DNA from: an uncultured Porphyromonadaceae bacterium
Lineage (GTDB): Bacteria; Bacteroidota; Bacteroidia; Bacteroidales; Barnesiellaceae
Direction: 5' to 3'
Assembly (NCBI GenBank): GCA_900538555.1
Contig: UPYI01000012.1
Coordinates: forward strand, 1 to 64,000
Length of the DNA: 64,000 nucleotides
Shown here piece after piece: positions 8,387-18,206 of this stretch. Under the pieces are notes generated by a model. The model was not told the DNA's origin and searched no databases. It saw only the letters and a list, made by a program, of their open reading frames with translations. The position numbers and the translations under genes are program-made. How positions within the stretch are numbered: the first letter of the stretch is position 1; each line of letters begins with the position of its first letter.

Positions 8387-8908
8387 TTATTTCGAATATC
8401 CTAACTTCGCCAGCACTTCATTGCTAATATCGATCTTGGGCGATGCAAATATGATATTCTCGGACGAAGCCCGGTCGAGAACCATCATATATCCCTTCTC
8501 TTCCGATATTTTTTTCACCGCATTATAAATGTCGTCCTGTATCGGAGTCATCAGGCTCTCACGTTTCTTATACAATTCACCTTCCGGTCCGAAATATTTC
8601 CGGCGCAATTCCAACGCCTCGGTCTCTTTGTCGCGCACCTCTTCCTCGCGTTTCACCTTCATATCCTCGGTCAAGAATACCAGATCGGACTGATAATTCT
8701 TGTATAAGGTCTGTGCTTCGGCAGTTTTTGCCTCGCACTCTTTTTGCCAGCGTTGCGCCACCTGATTCAGCTGTTCGTTCGCCATTTCATACGCCGGAAT
8801 ATTTTTCAAGATATATTCCATATCGATTAACGCATATTTTTGCGCCGACGCACTCATCATTCCGAAAAGCGCAATCGCTCCCAACAACAAAATCTTTTTC
8901 ATATCCAT
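8387..8908 (-). CDS. OmpH/Skp-family periplasmic chaperone (first copy)
   Basis: A second Skp-like chaperone, about 174 residues from the chosen start MDMKKILLLG. A longer frame reaches 8989, but the extra N-terminus would bury the signal peptide (cleavage near MSASAQ). The mature part has the strand KYALIDMEYIL, a long coiled coil rich in K/E/Q (about residues 45-130) and a C-terminal strand YMMVLDRAS. It follows bamA by 144 nt and precedes the other skp copy by 131 nt. The two copies share architecture but only limited sequence, so they may handle different clients. Confidence 0.92.
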   Translation of the reverse strand: MDMKKILLLGAIALFGMMSASAQKYALIDMEYILKNIPAYEMANEQLNQVAQRWQKECEAKTAEAQTLYKNYQSDLVFLTEDMKVKREEEVRDKETEALELRRKYFGPEGELYKKRESLMTPIQDDIYNAVKKISEEKGYMMVLDRASSENIIFASPKIDISNEVLAKLGYSK

Positions 8909-9052
8909 CGGTTTTTTAATCCTTAATTTTCGAAAGATTCGACTTTCCGTAATACTAATTGTCCTTAAAGATAAGGAGATTCGAAACAAGTTATACTTTT
9001 CGGACTATTTTATTTAAGGAATTTAACTTAACAAACCGGCTTTTTCAACTCC

Positions 9053-11686
9053 TTAAAACTCTTGTCCGAGAATAAAGTGGAAGTGACTGCCGCCCCGTTG
9101 CCCGAATGCTTTGTCGAAACCGTACGCCCAGTCGATACCCAGCATACCGATCATCGGCAGGAACACACGCACACCGACACCAGCCGAACGTTTCAGAGAG
9201 AACGGATTAAACGACTTGATCTCTGTCCACGCATTACCCGCCTCGACAAATGCCAGACCGTAGATCGTAGACGACGGTTGCAGCAGGAACGGGAAGTGCA
9301 ACTCCATCGAGAAACGGGTATAAGCATATCCGTCGTAGCCCCACGGAGTCAATTGTCCGTTCTCGTATCCGCGCAGACCGATAATCTCGGTTGCCGTCGT
9401 GTATGATCCTGTCATACCGTCACCACCGACGTAGAACGTTTCGAACGGTGATTTCTTGTATTTGTTGTACGAACCGAGCAAACCGAAGTCGGCACGGGTC
9501 ATCAACACCAGCGTATATTGGTTTTCCACCGGAGTCAGCGGCGTATAGGTCTTGCTCTTGAACTTGATCTTGTAATATTCGATCCACTTGTACATCTCCT
9601 TTTTCGAGGCGACCGTATTGGCATCGCGCAACGCCTTGTAGTCCTTCTTGTCGAATGCCGAATAAGGCGGTGTCAATTGCACGGAAAGGCTGAACTGCGA
9701 ACCGCGGCGGGTATAAATCGGGTTGTCGATAGAGCTACGCGCCAATGTCGCCCCCAACGTGATGCTGTGCGATGTACCGGTATTCATATAGTACAGGTAC
9801 TCCCAGTTTTTCAGAATGTATGCCTGATACGACAACTCTCCGGAGAGCGTAAAGTAATCGTCGGGCCAGTTCAACCGTTTTCCCAGTCCGAGCGACACGC
9901 CCACCAGCTGCAACGACTTGTTCGGGTCGTAAGCGTTCTGAATGGCAGAGTTGTAGTAATCGTTATAAGTGCTTCCGTAGGAGTTGCCATACAGGTACGG
10001 ATTGTAATAGCTCGAATAGTTGCGGTTGAAGAATGAACTTTCGATACCGGTCTGCCGGCTATAATAAGCCGAGAAAGAGAATGCATTCGGGCGTTTCCCG
10101 CCGAACCACGGATCGAAGAACGAGATACTGTACGACTGGTAGTAACGGGCGTTGGTCTGCGCACTGATAGTGAACGTCTGTCCGTCACCCTGCGGAATAA
10201 TACCCTTGAACGATTTCGGGTTGAACAGGTTCCGGATCGAGAAGTTGGTAAACTTCAAACTCAGCTTACCGATGATACCCGTCTGTCCCCAACCGGCAGA
10301 AAACTCGATCTGGTCGTTCGCTTTCGATTCCAGATTATAGATCAGGTCTACCGTTCCGTTCTCCTCGTTCGGCTGCGGTTTTATATCCATCGTTTCCGGA
10401 TCGAAATGCCCGGTCTGCGCGATCTCACGGGCAGACCGCATCAAATCCGATTTACTGAACAGCTCACCCGGTTTCGTACGCAATTCCCGACGGACCACAT
10501 GCTCATACAAGCGGTCGTTACCGTTAATGACCACCTTGTTGATACGCGCCTGCGGACCCTCGAAAATACGAAGTTCCAGGTCGATCGAATCGTTCATCAC
10601 ATTGTTCTCGATCGGAATAATCTGGAAAAAGAGATACCCTTTGTCCATATAAAGCGACGATACGGCATCTTCGTCTTCCGATGTACGTTTGCCCAGCAGT
10701 TTCTGGTTGTAGACATCGCCTGCTTTCATGCCGAGCACTTCCGACAGGACATCGGAGTTATACAATGTATTTCCGACCCAGCGTATATCGCGAAGATAAT
10801 ACTTGTTGCCCTCATCTATTTTCAGGTAAACATCGACTGTTTTATCGTCGTAACGCACGACACTGTCTTCCACGATCATGGCATCGCGGTAACCCAGCTC
10901 GTTGTACTTCTCAATGATCCGGTCTTTATCCGCCTCGTAGTTCTCGTCCACAAATTTTTTCGTCCGGAACAGATGCAACAGATTCAAGCGTTCGTTGGTC
11001 TTCTTCATCGCCCATTTCACTTTGAAATCGGATAAATTCTGGTTTCCCTCCACATAAATTTTGTGCACCTTTATCTTCTCTTTCTTATCGACTATCACAT
11101 CGACTATCACTTCATTTTCGTGAGAGAGGTCGTCGCGTTGCACAATCTTCACTTCGGCATTTTTATATCCCTTTTCATCGAAATGGCGTTTTACCAACTT
11201 CGTAGCACGGCTCACGATATTAGGCGTGATCTGATTGCCCTTCACCAACCCCAGCGATGCTTCCAGATCCTCCCGCTCGCTTTTCTTCATACCGATGTAG
11301 TTGATTTCCGAAATACGGGGCTGCATCTTCAATTCGATCTCCAACCAAGCCTTGTTTCCGTATGCTTTCGTCCATTTGATCGAAACATCCGAAAACAAAC
11401 CCTGCCGCCAGAAACGTTTCATCGCAGCGGTAATATCGTTACCCGGTATTTCGATCTCCTGCCCGATTTCCAGACCCGACAGCCCGATCAACACATAATC
11501 CTCGTAATTGTCCGCACCCTTTACCGTAATACCGGCAATTTCATATTTCCGGGGCATCGTGCTATAAATTACCTGTGGATTATAGATCGTGTCGGTCCGC
11601 TCTTCGGTCTGACCGATTGCGGGCAAATCGAAAAGCAGGCAAAAGAAGAAAAGAAACAGCCACTTACAGCGTGTATTGTGTTGCAT
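9053..11686 (-). CDS. bamA: Outer membrane assembly factor BamA
   Basis: An 877-residue Omp85 protein, the core of the machine that inserts beta-barrels into the outer membrane. A signal peptide (to about residue 26) is followed by a POTRA series (five expected; for example EIAGITVKGADNY and EINYIGMKKSERED) and a C-terminal 16-stranded barrel from about residue 480. The barrel contains the loop-6 motif as GLRGYENG and ends FHFILGQEF with a terminal aromatic. It has many Tyr/Asn-rich barrel loops typical of Bacteroidetes. It lies 17 nt after uppS and ahead of two skp genes. Confidence 0.96.
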   Translation of the reverse strand: MQHNTRCKWLFLFFFCLLFDLPAIGQTEERTDTIYNPQVIYSTMPRKYEIAGITVKGADNYEDYVLIGLSGLEIGQEIEIPGNDITAAMKRFWRQGLFSDVSIKWTKAYGNKAWLEIELKMQPRISEINYIGMKKSEREDLEASLGLVKGNQITPNIVSRATKLVKRHFDEKGYKNAEVKIVQRDDLSHENEVIVDVIVDKKEKIKVHKIYVEGNQNLSDFKVKWAMKKTNERLNLLHLFRTKKFVDENYEADKDRIIEKYNELGYRDAMIVEDSVVRYDDKTVDVYLKIDEGNKYYLRDIRWVGNTLYNSDVLSEVLGMKAGDVYNQKLLGKRTSEDEDAVSSLYMDKGYLFFQIIPIENNVMNDSIDLELRIFEGPQARINKVVINGNDRLYEHVVRRELRTKPGELFSKSDLMRSAREIAQTGHFDPETMDIKPQPNEENGTVDLIYNLESKANDQIEFSAGWGQTGIIGKLSLKFTNFSIRNLFNPKSFKGIIPQGDGQTFTISAQTNARYYQSYSISFFDPWFGGKRPNAFSFSAYYSRQTGIESSFFNRNYSSYYNPYLYGNSYGSTYNDYYNSAIQNAYDPNKSLQLVGVSLGLGKRLNWPDDYFTLSGELSYQAYILKNWEYLYYMNTGTSHSITLGATLARSSIDNPIYTRRGSQFSLSVQLTPPYSAFDKKDYKALRDANTVASKKEMYKWIEYYKIKFKSKTYTPLTPVENQYTLVLMTRADFGLLGSYNKYKKSPFETFYVGGDGMTGSYTTATEIIGLRGYENGQLTPWGYDGYAYTRFSMELHFPFLLQPSSTIYGLAFVEAGNAWTEIKSFNPFSLKRSAGVGVRVFLPMIGMLGIDWAYGFDKAFGQRGGSHFHFILGQEF

Positions 11687-11703
11687 GAGATATCTGATAT
11701 AAA

Positions 11704-12441
11704 TTATAATTGTTCACTCGTTTTTCCATAACGGCGTTCCCTCGACTGGTAATCACAAATCGCCTTGTAGAAACTCTCTTTGGAAAAATCGGGCCAATAC
11801 TCTTCCGTAAAATAAAATTCGGCATACGACAGTTGCCACAACAGGAAATTGCTGATACGCAACTCGCCTCCGGTACGGATCAATAAATCCGGATCGGGCA
11901 TCGATGCAGTAGCCAGACTGCCGGACACCACAGCCTCGTCGATCTCCGACAGGGCAAGTTCGCCCGATTTCACCCGGGCTGCAATAGTACGGGCTGCCTC
12001 GGTCAATTCCCAGCGCGACGAATAACTCAAAGCCAATGTCAATGTGATGTTTTCTCCTGCCGACGTATCTTCGATACATTTCTTCAAACGCCGTCCCACC
12101 TCTTCCGGCAAACGGCACGTATCGCCGATCACATTCAACCGCACGCCGTTCTTGATCAGATCGGGCGTTTCCTGTTCGATACCGTAGATCACCAGCGACA
12201 TCAAAGCGTTCACTTCCTCTTCCGGACGATTCCAGTTCTCGGTCGAGAACGCATATACCGTAAGGTATTTCACCCCCACCGTACAAGCGGCATCGGTTAT
12301 CTCCCGCACCACATCCAATCCTTTCCGATGACCGAGAGAACGATCCAGATTACGTTCTTTCGCCCATCGTCCGTTGCCATCCATGATAATGGCGACATGA
12401 CGAGGTACACGAGTTTTATCTATTTGTTCGGCGTACGACAT
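11704..12441 (-). CDS. uppS: Isoprenyl transferase (undecaprenyl diphosphate synthase)
   Basis: Condenses isopentenyl diphosphate onto farnesyl diphosphate to make the C55 lipid carrier for cell-wall synthesis. From the start MSYAEQIDKTR the protein is 245 residues, the normal size. It carries the family signature HVAIIMDGNGRWA with the catalytic Asp, GHRKGLDVVREI, and the C-terminal RTGGELRISNFLLWQ with FTEEYWPDF. A longer frame reaches 12492 but would overlap the upstream gene, so I prefer 12441. It sits 10 nt after the DUF6089 gene and 17 nt before bamA. Confidence 0.96.
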   Translation of the reverse strand: MSYAEQIDKTRVPRHVAIIMDGNGRWAKERNLDRSLGHRKGLDVVREITDAACTVGVKYLTVYAFSTENWNRPEEEVNALMSLVIYGIEQETPDLIKNGVRLNVIGDTCRLPEEVGRRLKKCIEDTSAGENITLTLALSYSSRWELTEAARTIAARVKSGELALSEIDEAVVSGSLATASMPDPDLLIRTGGELRISNFLLWQLSYAEFYFTEEYWPDFSKESFYKAICDYQSRERRYGKTSEQL

Positions 12442-12451
12442 TTCAGTCTGA

Positions 12452-13123
12452 TTATAAGTTGTTACAAACTTTCTTTTTAGCTCCAAAATCATAAGTTATC
12501 GTAAAGAAGCTCGTCGAAAACCAATCGGTATTTTTCCAAAACGAACTGCTTATACCCATAGCGTCGTCCAATGCCTTGCCGTCGAGCGAATCGCCCAACG
12601 TCTTACGCATCGTAAACTCCACTGCCAGATTCCAACGGGGAGCGAGTTTGAACTTGACACCTACACCCAATGGAATACTCGCACTGACAAATTGTGCTCC
12701 CCCTGCCGGCGAATAACAGATCCCGAGACCTGCCAATAGGTAAGGAGCGATACGGCTGGTCTCCAAATAAGAGTAACCCATACCGTAGTTGAAAAAATTA
12801 AATTCAATCTGGGCTCCCGCATTATAAAGCCAATGATTGAAACTATAATGTTTACCCTCAGGCAGATGATAATCGAAGTCTCGCGTATCGCCCGCCAGAT
12901 TCACCGCCGACAAAGTCGTCTTCACCGCCCAACGGTAATTGATGACATAGCGGAATGCCGCTCCACCGGCAAATCCTACCCGACGGAAAAGAAGCGACCG
13001 GTTCGCATCGCCAAGATATGTACCCACTCCGCCTTCCACGCCGATCTCGTATTTATAGTCCTGAGCCCAAGCCCCCGGAACCAGCGTGCAGACAAGAAGT
13101 ACGGCAAACAATAGCTTTCTCAT
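12452..13123 (-). CDS. DUF6089-family outer-membrane beta-barrel protein
   Basis: A 223-residue secreted protein from start MRKLLFAVLLV, with signal cleavage after PGAWAQ. The mature chain alternates hydrophobic and polar residues with many aromatics (for example EIGVEGGVGTYLGDANRSLL), as in an 8-stranded barrel. This matches the DUF6089 family, which in Bacteroidales is regularly found just upstream of uppS-bamA, as here. A role in outer-membrane assembly is only inferred from context. Its function is not known to me. Confidence 0.85.
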   Translation of the reverse strand: MRKLLFAVLLVCTLVPGAWAQDYKYEIGVEGGVGTYLGDANRSLLFRRVGFAGGAAFRYVINYRWAVKTTLSAVNLAGDTRDFDYHLPEGKHYSFNHWLYNAGAQIEFNFFNYGMGYSYLETSRIAPYLLAGLGICYSPAGGAQFVSASIPLGVGVKFKLAPRWNLAVEFTMRKTLGDSLDGKALDDAMGISSSFWKNTDWFSTSFFTITYDFGAKKKVCNNL

Positions 13124-13201
13124 GATTCTACCTGTTTTCATAAGTCTATACACTTAAAACGGGGCAACTTCATGAAAAGTATATCGGCAGGTCACAATCC
13201 G

Positions 13202-14704
13202 CTACGGAATCGGAACGAACGTCAATCGGTTAATCACTCCGCGCAGTATCTGGTCGTACACCGCCCCCTGCGCATCTTCTCCTCCGAATATATATATATA
13301 AGGTACATTATAGTCTTTTCCTGTCGCCCGTCTCATTCCGTAAGGAATACGGGGCGTATCCAATTTACGCCATGCCGAAGAGACCTGTGTCCGCGGTGTA
13401 AAGGTCTCGTCCATCAATACCGACGAAGCGAAAGCCCTGCCGGGAATATCTTCGGGCAGATTGGTCAGATCGGTCGAGAGTGTCCACGTAATTCCGTTAT
13501 TCAAAGAAGTGTAGACTTCGTTCGAAACTACACCTTCGGCATTCTTTCCGCCGACGAGGAACCAACAGGTGTATTCGGTCACCACCCAATGCGTATTGGT
13601 CGAGTACGAAAAATACGGGAACAATACCGCTCCCTCGCGGGCTGACGGCGTAATAATGCCCAACGATGCCCACGACTTGCCGTCGAATCCCCACGTCATT
13701 CCGGTCAATCGGTCGTTACGGTCGCGACCGCCCACCAAGATCGACTGCGGCAGATCGCTCCATTTCGTAGTGAACGGAAGCGCATCGGTCGATCCCGTGA
13801 TCGGGAACGTCTCGTCCACCTCTGTTTCGGCAATACCCGGATTCGGATAATAGCCGTAAGTATATTTTCCGTCAGCATACCGGACGCCCAACAGCATATT
13901 CTCCCAAACACCTTTCAACGAATGGAATGTTTCACCTTCGACTGCCGTCCATGCCGACCCGTCGGACGACTCGTACAACTGTCCGGCATCGGACAAAAGA
14001 TAGAGCTTATCGGCTGACGACTGCAACGATTCCAGCTGGGGGACAAAACCGAAATTCAGTTCGGTCAAAGTCCACGTATCCGGACGGCTCATCTCTTCGG
14101 CAACCGAAAGATAATATGTCTCCCCGCGCAGCAGGTAGCAATAAGCCGCGCCCCGATATTTCACCGTGCGTTGAGCCGCCACCGGTTGAGCCGGATCACC
14201 CGGCAAAACGGTAGTCTGCAACAAAGTCCATTGCAGCGAATCGGGCACCAGCTGATGGACATTCACTTTGATTTCGTACCACTTGGTGGTAACTCCGTCC
14301 TCTGCCGTCAGTTTCAATTGCACCTGATCCGTAAAGTTGATCGAATCGGTCGGATGATAGAGATAGTTGATCGAATCCTGCTTTCCGGTAGCAGGGTCGG
14401 TCATATAAACCCATGCCGACGACACCGACTCGAACGATATATTCGCAATCAGCGAATCCACCCGTGTCCCCACCGGCAACGAATCGGCGTTATAAATCAG
14501 ACCCGGATTCACATCCGGATTGATGGAAAAAGCCACCGAATCGAGGAACAGCATGATCGAATCGTTTTTCGCCAACGAAAAAGAACTTACCCTGACGCTT
14601 TGCGACAAGACGGTAGGTTCCCGATCCACATCGTTCGAATTGCACGCCGTCCAGCAAGTCACCGACAAGAAAGTCAGGAAAAGATATATGATAATTTTTT
14701 TCAT
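13202..14704 (-). CDS. DUF6242-type lipoprotein with kelch-like repeats
   Basis: A 500-residue lipoprotein from start MKKIIIYLFL, with lipobox WTAC. After a serine/valine-rich N-terminal domain (residues 25-140) there is a beta-propeller-like region with repeated LYLLSDAGQLYESSDG and YTSLNNGITW segments, typical of kelch or sialidase-like blades, ending near YIYIFGGEDAQG. I recognise the DUF6242 family of Bacteroidales; its role is unknown. The start is supported by a -7 element ending 33 nt upstream. It lies 78 nt before the DUF6089 gene and may lead the envelope cluster. Confidence 0.78.
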   Translation of the reverse strand: MKKIIIYLFLTFLSVTCWTACNSNDVDREPTVLSQSVRVSSFSLAKNDSIMLFLDSVAFSINPDVNPGLIYNADSLPVGTRVDSLIANISFESVSSAWVYMTDPATGKQDSINYLYHPTDSINFTDQVQLKLTAEDGVTTKWYEIKVNVHQLVPDSLQWTLLQTTVLPGDPAQPVAAQRTVKYRGAAYCYLLRGETYYLSVAEEMSRPDTWTLTELNFGFVPQLESLQSSADKLYLLSDAGQLYESSDGSAWTAVEGETFHSLKGVWENMLLGVRYADGKYTYGYYPNPGIAETEVDETFPITGSTDALPFTTKWSDLPQSILVGGRDRNDRLTGMTWGFDGKSWASLGIITPSAREGAVLFPYFSYSTNTHWVVTEYTCWFLVGGKNAEGVVSNEVYTSLNNGITWTLSTDLTNLPEDIPGRAFASSVLMDETFTPRTQVSSAWRKLDTPRIPYGMRRATGKDYNVPYIYIFGGEDAQGAVYDQILRGVINRLTFVPIP

Positions 14705-14736
14705 CCGGTTTTTTGTCATGTTATTGTTACAATCCG

Positions 14737-14744
14737 CAAATTTA
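14737..14744 (-). promoter_or_regulatory. -7 element of the DUF6242 gene
   Basis: The plus-strand CAAATTTA reads TAAATTTG on the minus strand, fitting TAnnTTTG. It lies 33 nt from the chosen ATG at 14704. No convincing -33 is seen. The rest of the gap to ribD (14745-14915) has no evident gene. Confidence 0.5.
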
Positions 14745-14915
14745 GAAACATTTTTTCTTCTGCCGATTAGAAATGACAAGAATTATAATTCTTTTAGAGA
14801 ATAAGTTCATCATCCGGGCAAACCGTCCGAATGCGCGGACGAATATATAAAAGATTTTCCGGGCAGAATATTCCCTTAGACAGGCTTCGGTTTTATACCG
14901 CCCAATCCGACAAAT

Positions 14916-15971
14916 CTATCTATTATTCCGATACCAGGCCACCGTGCTTCTCATCTGGCGTTCCCGGGAAAAACAATCGCCTTCGAAATGCGGAGCCGAT
15001 ACCCCCGAACAGAAATCGCTCTCCCCCGTCTCCACACGGGCTTCATCCCAATAACCGGCATCGATAAAACTCTGCAACAACGCTGCCCCGCCTTCCACAA
15101 TCAACCGCCGGATTTTCCGGCGGTGCAGTTCCGCCAATATAAAGCCCAGCTCATCCGCACCGTCGGGCAAAGCCACATATTCCACTTGGTTCCGGAGCAC
15201 ATCGTGCCGTCCGCCACGGTCAAAGACCAACGTCGGAGCCGAGCCATCGAGCAATGCAGCCGACTGCGGAATACGTCCGTGCCGGTCGATCGTCACACGC
15301 AACGGATTTTTGCCATACCAATAACGGGCGGTCAGCGACGGATTGTCTTTAAGCACCGTCTCCGTACCCACCAGAATCGCATCCGCTTCCGCCCGCAAAC
15401 GATGCACCCACGTCAGCGACTCACGGCTGGAAATCATCGCAGGCGGTTCCGCCTCGCTCCGTTCATAATCTATAAACCCGTCGCGGCTTTGCGCCCATTT
15501 CAAAACGATATACGGACGCTGCAACAGCTGTGCCGCCATAAACGAACGGTTCAATGCCCGGCACTCCGCTTCCAGCACTCCGGTAACCACCTCTATCCCG
15601 GCATCCCGCAAAGCCGCTATGCCCCTGCCCGATACCGACGGGAACGGATCCATACACCCCACGACTACCCGTGGAATCTGCTTTTCGATAATCAGACGGC
15701 TGCAAGGCGGCGTCTTGCCATAATGCGAACAAGGCTCCAACGATACATAAATCGTCGATTCCTTCAACCGTTCGGGGCATTTCACCGACGCAATCGCATT
15801 CACCTCGGCATGCGCCTGACCGCAACAGCGATGATACCCTTCGCCGATAATCCGGCGGTTCCATACCACGACCGCACCCACCATCGGGTTCGGCGAAACA
15901 TGCCCCCGCCCCATTGCCGCCAATTGCAGGCAACGACGCATATACATCTCATCCACATCGTTCAACGACAT
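14916..15971 (-). CDS. ribD: Bifunctional riboflavin biosynthesis deaminase/reductase
   Basis: Carries out two steps of riboflavin synthesis: deamination of the diaminopyrimidine and reduction of its ribose. The start MSLNDVDEMYMRRCLQLA gives 351 residues. The frame stays open to 16088, but that would add a non-family N-terminus overlapping the divergent prmC gene. The deaminase domain has the zinc motifs QAHAEVNAI and PCSHYGKTPPC; the reductase domain starts near residue 145 (IVLKWAQSRDGFI) and has VEGGAALLQSF. No FMN riboswitch is seen. It is divergent from prmC with about 100 nt between starts. Confidence 0.95.
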   Translation of the reverse strand: MSLNDVDEMYMRRCLQLAAMGRGHVSPNPMVGAVVVWNRRIIGEGYHRCCGQAHAEVNAIASVKCPERLKESTIYVSLEPCSHYGKTPPCSRLIIEKQIPRVVVGCMDPFPSVSGRGIAALRDAGIEVVTGVLEAECRALNRSFMAAQLLQRPYIVLKWAQSRDGFIDYERSEAEPPAMISSRESLTWVHRLRAEADAILVGTETVLKDNPSLTARYWYGKNPLRVTIDRHGRIPQSAALLDGSAPTLVFDRGGRHDVLRNQVEYVALPDGADELGFILAELHRRKIRRLIVEGGAALLQSFIDAGYWDEARVETGESDFCSGVSAPHFEGDCFSRERQMRSTVAWYRNNR

Positions 15972-16024
15972 CGTTCTCTTCTCCTTGTCCATAATTCCAT
16001 GCTTCATGTTTTCCATCCTGTAAA

Positions 16025-16056
16025 CTTGGTTCTCTATCCGGATTGCACTATCTTTA
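16025..16056 (+). promoter_or_regulatory. Promoter of the prmC-recX-comF unit
   Basis: -33-like CTTG (16025-16028), a 20-nt spacer and -7-like TATCTTTA (16049-16056), 19 nt before the prmC ATG. Each element departs by one base from the Bacteroidetes consensus, so this is tentative. Confidence 0.45.
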
Positions 16057-16074
16057 CCCCGAAAAACGAAAACC

Positions 16075-16920
16075 ATGCAACAAAGCATCCGCCTTCTGCA
16101 AACACGCTTGCAGGACCATTATCCCGCCGGAGAAATCAAAGCATTCATCCGGCTCATATTCGAACGGCTGTGCGGATACGACACGACCGCCCTGCTACTG
16201 CGCAAAGATACGGTTTTGCCGGATGAATTACATCAAAAGATCGAAGATATTGCCCGACGGCTTCTGCTCGACGAACCGATACAATATATTCTGGGGGAAG
16301 AAATATTCTGCGGCAGATGGTTCTACACCGAACCGGGCGTACTTATTCCGCGTCCGGAAACCGAAGAACTGGTACGTATGATTATCGGCGAAACCGATGT
16401 CCCGCCACGAAAAATCGCGGACTTAGGAACGGGAAGCGGCTGCATTGCCATAACACTGGCTCTGGCTTTCCCAAAAGCGGAAACAGAGGCATGGGACATT
16501 TCGCCCGAAGCCTTGCGGATAGCCGCCAGAAACGCCGAACGGCATCACGCCCCGATCACATTCCGACAACAGGATATCCTGCGCTATACGCCCGAACGGA
16601 CGGAACGTTACGACCTGATTGTCAGCAATCCGCCCTACATCTGCGACTCCGAGCGGGAACAGATGTCGGACAATGTATTACGTTACGAACCGGCATCGGC
16701 ACTGTTCGTTCCCGACAACGATCCGCTGCTTTTCTACCGGCATATAGCCCGGATAGCCCGGGAAACCCTCACCCCCGGCGGGAAACTATATTTCGAAATC
16801 AACGAACGCTTCGGAGACGAATGCCGGAAGATGTTGCAGCAAAACGGATTCAACCGATGCCGCACCCTGTCCGACTGTTTCAACAAACCGCGTTTCGTCT
16901 GTGCCGAACAACCTTTGTAA
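16075..16920 (+). CDS. prmC: Peptide chain release factor N5-glutamine methyltransferase
   Basis: Methylates the glutamine of the GGQ motif in release factors. The 281-residue protein has the helical N-terminal domain, the SAM-binding motif DLGTGSGCIAI near residue 118 and the catalytic motif NPPY (SNPPYIC). Length and layout match PrmC/HemK. It is followed by recX after 9 nt and then by comF, which overlaps recX, so the three form an operon. Confidence 0.95.
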   Translation: MQQSIRLLQTRLQDHYPAGEIKAFIRLIFERLCGYDTTALLLRKDTVLPDELHQKIEDIARRLLLDEPIQYILGEEIFCGRWFYTEPGVLIPRPETEELVRMIIGETDVPPRKIADLGTGSGCIAITLALAFPKAETEAWDISPEALRIAARNAERHHAPITFRQQDILRYTPERTERYDLIVSNPPYICDSEREQMSDNVLRYEPASALFVPDNDPLLFYRHIARIARETLTPGGKLYFEINERFGDECRKMLQQNGFNRCRTLSDCFNKPRFVCAEQPL

Positions 16921-16929
16921 ACATTCATC

Positions 16930-17403
16930 ATGAGCAAAATACTATCTGCCGAAGAGGCACTCCACCGTGCCGCAGCCCTCTGTTCCACCGCCGAACGGTG
17001 CAGTTACGACCTGCGCGAGAAGCTGGCAAACTGGGGCATATCGCATACCGATACCGAAAAGATAATCCGGCGGCTCTCCGACGAAAAGTTTCTCGACGAC
17101 AACCGCTTTTGCACCGCATTCGCCCGCGACAAATTCAGATTCTCCGGCTGGGGACGGATCAAAATCGCATACGCCCTGCGGCAAAAAAGACTTCCGGACA
17201 GCTCGATCGACGAAGCGTTATCCTCGATCGACGAAGATACATATCGCGAAACCTTACAACGCCTGTTGTGCGACAAAGAGCGGACACTGAAAGACGAAGA
17301 CAACTACACCCGATACGCCAAACTGTTCCGGTTCGCCACCTCGCGCGGATTCGAACCGCAGGAGATCGGACGTTGCCTAAAAGAACAGCACAACGATGAT
17401 TAG
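16930..17403 (+). CDS. recX: Regulatory protein RecX
   Basis: A 157-residue all-helical protein that in known cases binds RecA filaments and limits recombination. It shows the three-helix repeats typical of RecX, including RCSYDLREKLANWG, FLDDNRFCTAFARDKF and GWGRIKIAYALRQK. It lies 9 nt after prmC and its last 8 nt overlap the start of comF, implying translational coupling. No recA is in the window. Confidence 0.92.
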   Translation: MSKILSAEEALHRAAALCSTAERCSYDLREKLANWGISHTDTEKIIRRLSDEKFLDDNRFCTAFARDKFRFSGWGRIKIAYALRQKRLPDSSIDEALSSIDEDTYRETLQRLLCDKERTLKDEDNYTRYAKLFRFATSRGFEPQEIGRCLKEQHNDD

Positions 17404-18088
17404 CAACCTGTTGAACGATCTCGCCGACCTGTTCTATCCACGCACATGCGCGGTATGCCGGAGAGTATTGCTCCGCGACGAACCGCACCTGTGCACCCAT
17501 TGTCTGCAATCCATCCCGCGAACCGACTACCATCGCACGCCGTTCAACCCGATGGAACAGCTGTTCGCCGGAAAATTCGCAGCCGAACGCTGCTCGGCAT
17601 TCTTTTTCTTCCGGCACGACAGCGATTTCCGCCGTCTGATCCACCACATAAAGTATCACGGCAACAAAGAATGCGGAGCCTATTTAGGACAACTGTTCGC
17701 AGAAGAACTCGCCGGCGACGGCTTTTTCGACACGATCGACTACATCGTGCCCGTACCGTTGCACAAACGGAAACTGCGACGACGCGGATTCAACCAAAGC
17801 GAATGGATCGCCGCCGGCATATCGGCATACACCCGCATCCCGGTACGCACCGACCTGCTGGAACACCGACGCGAAAACGAAAGCCAGACACGCAAAGGCA
17901 TCTATACACGCTGGCTCAATACCCGCGATGTTTTCCATGCGCCCCACACCCCCGGAATAGAAGGCTGCCACCTGCTGCTCATCGACGATGTCGTCACCAC
18001 AGGAGCCACCATATCGGCATGCGCCGAAAGCCTGCAAAAAAGCAATCGGGTAAAAATCAGCGTCTTGACATTAGCAATAGCCCGATAA
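17396..18088 (+). CDS. ComF-family phosphoribosyltransferase-like protein
   Basis: A 230-residue protein with an N-terminal four-cysteine zinc finger (C18, C21, C33, C36 in TCAVC and HLCTHC) and a C-terminal phosphoribosyltransferase fold with PRPP loop LLLIDDVVTTGATI. ComF proteins act in DNA uptake in naturally competent bacteria, but most members, probably including this one, have no proven role. It overlaps recX by 8 nt. The C-terminal IKYHGNKECGAYLG and VPVPLHKRKLRRRGFNQ motifs are well conserved. Confidence 0.92.
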   Translation: MISNLLNDLADLFYPRTCAVCRRVLLRDEPHLCTHCLQSIPRTDYHRTPFNPMEQLFAGKFAAERCSAFFFFRHDSDFRRLIHHIKYHGNKECGAYLGQLFAEELAGDGFFDTIDYIVPVPLHKRKLRRRGFNQSEWIAAGISAYTRIPVRTDLLEHRRENESQTRKGIYTRWLNTRDVFHAPHTPGIEGCHLLLIDDVVTTGATISACAESLQKSNRVKISVLTLAIAR

Positions 18089-18163
18089 CGTTTTTTAATA
18101 AATCTTACCGTTTTTCCCTCAAAAAAAGCAATCTGCGCTATCGGATTTTCAACTCTTTTTATG

Positions 18164-18171
18164 TACCTTTG
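18164..18171 (+). promoter_or_regulatory. -7 element of pyrE
   Basis: TACCTTTG matches TAnnTTTG, 35 nt before the pyrE ATG. A T-rich stretch lies at the -33 position without a clear TTTG. Confidence 0.6.
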
Positions 18172-18206
18172 CGGCATTAAAAAGCAACCTCAATCACACG
18201 TTGAAA

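Noticed and set aside
8387..8989. Extended start of the first skp gene at 8989
   Set aside because: It would place about 27 charged residues before the signal peptide; the inner MDMKK start gives a normal secretion signal.
14916..16088. Extended N-terminus of ribD up to 16088
   Set aside because: The extra residues do not resemble RibD and would overlap the divergent prmC start and promoter.
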